Below, piece after piece: positions 62,588-64,000 of a stretch of DNA of 64,000 nt. The DNA lies in assembly GCF_007829875.1 (NCBI RefSeq), contig NZ_VIWV01000001.1, positions 806,001 to 870,000 on the forward strand, in the 5' to 3' direction. Source of the DNA: Streptomyces capillispiralis. Lineage in GTDB: Bacteria > Actinomycetota > Actinomycetes > Streptomycetales > Streptomycetaceae. The number at the start of each line of letters is the position of its first letter. The first letter of the stretch is position 1. The notes beneath the pieces are model-generated. The model did not search any database. It saw only the letters and a program-made list of their open reading frames with translations, and had not been told where the DNA came from. The position numbers were made by a program, and so were the translations under genes.

Positions 62588-63291
62588 GGCCGCTCCCCGG
62601 CCGCGTACTCCTCGTACGGCTGGTAGGTCACGCCCAGTTGCCTCAGCTTCTCGCGCAAGCCGTAGCGGTCGAGGCCGAGTTGGCCCTCGAGGAAGGCGGC
62701 GCGGGAGGCGGCCTCCTTCCGCTCCCGGGCCTCGGAGGCCTCCGCCGTCCGGCGCGCCTTCCCCCTGGGCACGACCACTACACCGTCGTCGTCGGCGACG
62801 ATCACGTCACCGGGGCGGACCACCCGGCCGTCCACGACGACCGGTACGTTGACCGAGCCGCCGGTGGCCTTGACGGTGCCCTGCGCGCTGACGGCCCGGG
62901 ACCAGGCCGCGAAGCCCATCTCCCGCAGTTCCTGGGTGTCGCGGACACCGGCGTCGATGACCAGGCCGCGCACGCCGCGCCGGTGCAGCGCGGTGGCGAA
63001 GAGCTCGCCGAACATGCCGTCGGTGGACGGCGAGGTGGTGGTGACGACCAGGATGTCGCCCTCGCCGCACTGCTCCACGGCGGCGTGGATCATCAGGTTG
63101 TCGCCGGGCCAGGAGAGCACGGTGACCGCGGTGCCGGCGACGCGTACGCCCTGCTGGACGGGCCGGATGCCGGGGCCGAGCAGGCCGGTGCGGCCCATCG
63201 CCTCGCCGAGGGTGGCGACGCCGTACCGGGCGAGCGCCTCGACGTCCTCGGCCGGTGCCTTCGGCGGGTTGGTGACGATGACGCCGCTCAC
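62584..63291 (-). CDS. galC: 4-carboxy-4-hydroxy-2-oxoadipate aldolase (RraA-like)
   Basis: 235 aa from a GTG overlapping the next stop (GTGA). It has the RraA/LigK fold: 'VATLGEAMGRTGLLGPGIRPVQQGVRVAGTAVTV', the metal and substrate loop 'GELFATALHRRGVRGLVIDAGVRDTQEL', and 'DGRVVRPGDVIVADDDGVVVVP'. It cleaves 4-carboxy-4-hydroxy-2-oxoadipate to pyruvate and oxaloacetate, the final step of the 4,5-cleavage pathway. Position between tautomerase and hydratase genes supports this over RNase E inhibition. Confidence 0.92.
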   Translation of the reverse strand: MSGVIVTNPPKAPAEDVEALARYGVATLGEAMGRTGLLGPGIRPVQQGVRVAGTAVTVLSWPGDNLMIHAAVEQCGEGDILVVTTTSPSTDGMFGELFATALHRRGVRGLVIDAGVRDTQELREMGFAAWSRAVSAQGTVKATGGSVNVPVVVDGRVVRPGDVIVADDDGVVVVPRGKARRTAEASEARERKEAASRAAFLEGQLGLDRYGLREKLRQLGVTYQPYEEYAAGERP

Positions 63292-64000
63292 GCCAGCTCC
63301 TTCGCGATCTGCGGGAGCGGGCGCATGAACGCCTCGGCCATGGTCTTGTGGGGCAGGCCCAGGTTGGGGCCGGCGTTGCGCTTGAGCTGGACGCCGCGGC
63401 GGACGGCCAGGTCGGTGTAGTAGTCCCAGAGGTGCTGCTGGGCGCCCAGGCACTCCATGGCCCTGCGCTTGGTCTCCCACACCTCGGTGATGTCGAGGAG
63501 CACTTCGGGCCGGAAGCCGCTCATCTCGGGCTGGTGCGGCTCGAAGTAGAAGACGGGCGGGGCGCCGATGATCTCGCCGGGGCCGGGGTAGCCGATGGCC
63601 TGGGCGAGGACGCGGGCCTCCAGGGCCATGCGGTGTGCGGCGGGGTGGTCGCCGTTGTAGGGGTCCTCGACCGGGTGGGTGAGCACCACGTCGGGCTGGG
63701 TGGCGCGGTAGACCTCGACGAGCCGGTCGGTCAGCTCGGGAGTGGCGGTCAGCGGGTAGTCGCCGGCGTCGAAGAAGCGGACCTCGGCGCCCAGGGTGGC
63801 GGCGGCCTTCTCGGCCTCCTCCCGGCGTATCGCCTTGATCTCCTCCAGCTTCCTGCCCTCCCGCCAGGCCTTGGCGGACTCGCCGCGCTCACCGAAGGTG
63901 AGGCAGGCGACGGTGACCTTCTCGCCGCGCGAGGCGGCCAGCGCGATGGCGCCGCCCGCCCGCCAGACGAAGTCGCCCGCGTGCGCGGTGACCACGAGGG
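63288..64000 (-). CDS. galB: 4-oxalomesaconate hydratase, PIG-L family (partial, runs off right edge)
   Basis: The frame is open to the window edge and lacks its N-terminal few residues ('LVVTAHAGDFVWRAGG' is normally preceded by a short start). PIG-L deacetylase-like motifs are 'AHAGDFV' (zinc site), 'DVVLTHPVEDPYNGDHPAAH' and 'FFEPHQP'-like 'YFEPHQPEMSGF'. In GalB this fold hydrates 4-oxalomesaconate rather than removing acetyl groups. It is the upstream member of the galB-galC-galD set here. Confidence 0.88.
   Translation of the reverse strand, partial: LVVTAHAGDFVWRAGGAIALAASRGEKVTVACLTFGERGESAKAWREGRKLEEIKAIRREEAEKAAATLGAEVRFFDAGDYPLTATPELTDRLVEVYRATQPDVVLTHPVEDPYNGDHPAAHRMALEARVLAQAIGYPGPGEIIGAPPVFYFEPHQPEMSGFRPEVLLDITEVWETKRRAMECLGAQQHLWDYYTDLAVRRGVQLKRNAGPNLGLPHKTMAEAFMRPLPQIAKELA

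Overview
This is a GC-rich, tightly packed actinobacterial chromosome segment, almost certainly from Streptomyces. Evidence: frequent GTG starts, many 4-nt ATGA/GTGA gene overlaps, and streptomycete families (DUF397 next to a DUF5753-type HTH regulator, DUF2267, fused SecDF, monomeric IDH, CebR and xylan-regulator-type operators). I see no IS element, prophage, CRISPR array or rRNA. One tRNA gene is present. The window cuts a gene at each end.

Region 1 (1-18.6 kb) looks like a specialised-metabolism and metal-uptake island, with all but one gene on the minus strand. In transcription order it holds a siderophore-type importer (substrate-binding lipoprotein, two FecCD permeases, ATPase), a 37-residue Cys-free precursor peptide, an operon of translationally coupled genes (leader-binding/E1-like protein, CocE/NonD hydrolase, YcaO protein, SagB-type dehydrogenase, two ABC exporter half-transporters), and three PLP-related genes (Y4yA-type decarboxylase, cysteine synthase-rhodanese fusion, SufS-like protein cut by the left edge). 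Two good and one weak 7-1-7 palindromes resembling the Streptomyces Zur box precede the importer, the peptide operon and the PLP operon. I infer a zinc-responsive YcaO RiPP system, perhaps a ribosomal metallophore, with a gene order resembling what I recall of streptamidine-type clusters.

Region 2 (18.6-24.9 kb) holds a PolX/PHP DNA polymerase, a DUF2267 protein, an ECF41 (SigJ-type) sigma factor divergent from its usual carboxymuconolactone-decarboxylase partner, a Cys-rich unknown protein, and an HTH-DUF397 pair.

Region 3 (24.9-37.4 kb) is for plant-polysaccharide use: the bxlEFGA xylo-oligosaccharide importer and beta-xylosidase operon with divergent bxlR, an AA10 lytic polysaccharide monooxygenase behind a perfect CebR box, and a GH11 xylanase plus CE4 acetylxylan esterase sharing a near-identical C-terminal binding module. 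CGAAA-N-TTTCG palindromes sit at both bxlE and the xylanase gene, so one xylan regulator may link them.

Region 4 (37.4-52.1 kb) is largely housekeeping and stress: an Rv1733c-like membrane protein, an MreB-like protein, two TraR/DksA zinc-finger proteins, a histidine kinase/response regulator pair, SecDF, an ABC exporter, a flippase-like membrane protein, an MscS channel, monomeric isocitrate dehydrogenase and an N-formylglutamate amidohydrolase.

Region 5 (52.1-60.7 kb) is protease-rich: an ECF sigma factor and a small acidic protein downstream of a cytoplasmic subtilisin, a divergent TPR-CHAT caspase-like protein, a large LuxR regulator, and an astacin-like protein whose catalytic Glu is replaced by Gln. 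tRNA-Pro(GGG) follows.

Region 6 (60.7-64 kb) holds a TetR regulator with two tandem operators, then an operon for the lower gallate/protocatechuate 4,5-cleavage pathway (tautomerase, aldolase, hydratase) that runs off the right edge.
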